Below, piece by piece: positions 21,596 to 21,725 of a DNA stretch of 21,725 nt (within the stretch, counting starts at the first letter, position 1; each line of letters begins with the position of its first letter). The notes beneath the pieces were generated by a model that saw only the letters and a list, made by a program, of their open reading frames with translations, was not told where the DNA came from and did no database searches. The position numbers and the translations under genes are program-made. Origin of the DNA: a virus. The DNA lies in the IMG/VR virus record IMGVR_UViG_3300021961_000724, positions 1 to 21,725 of that record. One strand, given 5' to 3'.

Positions 21596-21725
21596 CAATT
21601 TCTCCCATTGTGAGGACATTCCAAAACTGCACAGTGCTGTCGGCACAGGCCACTAGGCCGTGGGTTCCATGTGTTGGTCTCCAAAGCCTTCTCCATTTTA
21701 GCGTAATCCGCTAACCATTTCTTCC
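21595..21725 (-). CDS. C-terminus of a probable Cas4/RecB-like PD-(D/E)XK nuclease (partial)
   Basis: The reading frame enters at the right edge, and 42 codons plus a TGA (21597-21595) are visible. The peptide ends NPRPSGLCRQHCAVLECPHN followed by GRN. Three cysteines with spacing C-x3-C-x4-C after a 'P.PSGLC' turn resemble the C-terminal cysteine cluster of Cas4/AddB-type exonucleases, which hold an iron-sulphur cluster with a fourth cysteine located further N-terminal. The catalytic region is outside the window, so the nuclease call rests on this tail and on neighbouring replication/recombination genes. The stop codon shares a base with the start of the HNH-like gene. Confidence 0.6.
   Translation of the reverse strand, partial: KKWLADYAKMEKALETNTWNPRPSGLCRQHCAVLECPHNGRN

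Overview
This window looks like part of the genome of a tailed bacteriophage (Caudoviricetes), or of a prophage. Genes are packed tightly and lie in two convergent blocks. The large proteins on one strand have virion-type architecture; the genes on the other strand form a DNA replication and recombination module. Several protein motifs (the GGI..A.GG peptides, the SDGEFVIPADVVSHLGNG segment, the 'ESIFATP' tail, the PLxRFG-type giant protein) are ones I associate with marine and aquatic phages known mainly from metagenomes. That ecological assignment comes from memory of such families, not from a search. No terminase, capsid, lysis, integrase, tRNA or CRISPR sequence is visible.

Left block (about 2-14679, + strand): five co-directional genes separated by 0-17 bases. 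They encode (1) a very large protein cut by the left edge (at least 1568 residues), (2) a 221-residue protein with a Gly-rich peptide, (3) a 314-residue structural-type protein, (4) a 606-residue Ala-rich helical protein and (5) a 2165-residue polyvalent-type protein carrying a HEATH metalloprotease motif and a PLxRFG-like motif. The set is best read as late virion proteins, probably internal or ejected ones, although no single function is proven.

Junction (14680-14761): the two blocks converge. A rho-independent terminator reads on the - strand. Its U-tract overlaps the stop codon of the 2165-residue gene, and its G.U pair shows which strand it serves.

Right block (14762 to the right edge, - strand, so transcribed right to left): the C-terminus of a probable Cas4/RecB-like nuclease, a small HNH-like protein, a small HTH plus ribbon-helix-helix protein, an SNF2-type helicase, a 131-residue phage protein, an excisionase-like HTH protein, a Cys-containing protein with an acidic tail (possible ssDNA-binding protein), an archaeo-eukaryotic-type primase fused to a helicase, and a 75-residue orphan. 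Stops and starts overlap (TGATG) or are a few bases apart. Strong AGGAG-type ribosome binding sites precede most starts and were used to correct several of them. Together these genes could unwind, prime, coat and process phage DNA.

Every stretch longer than 100 bases is covered by a gene. The longest non-coding stretches are 82 bases at the convergent junction, 66 bases before the primase (two predicted RNA hairpins) and 53 bases at 19438-19490 (candidate promoter).
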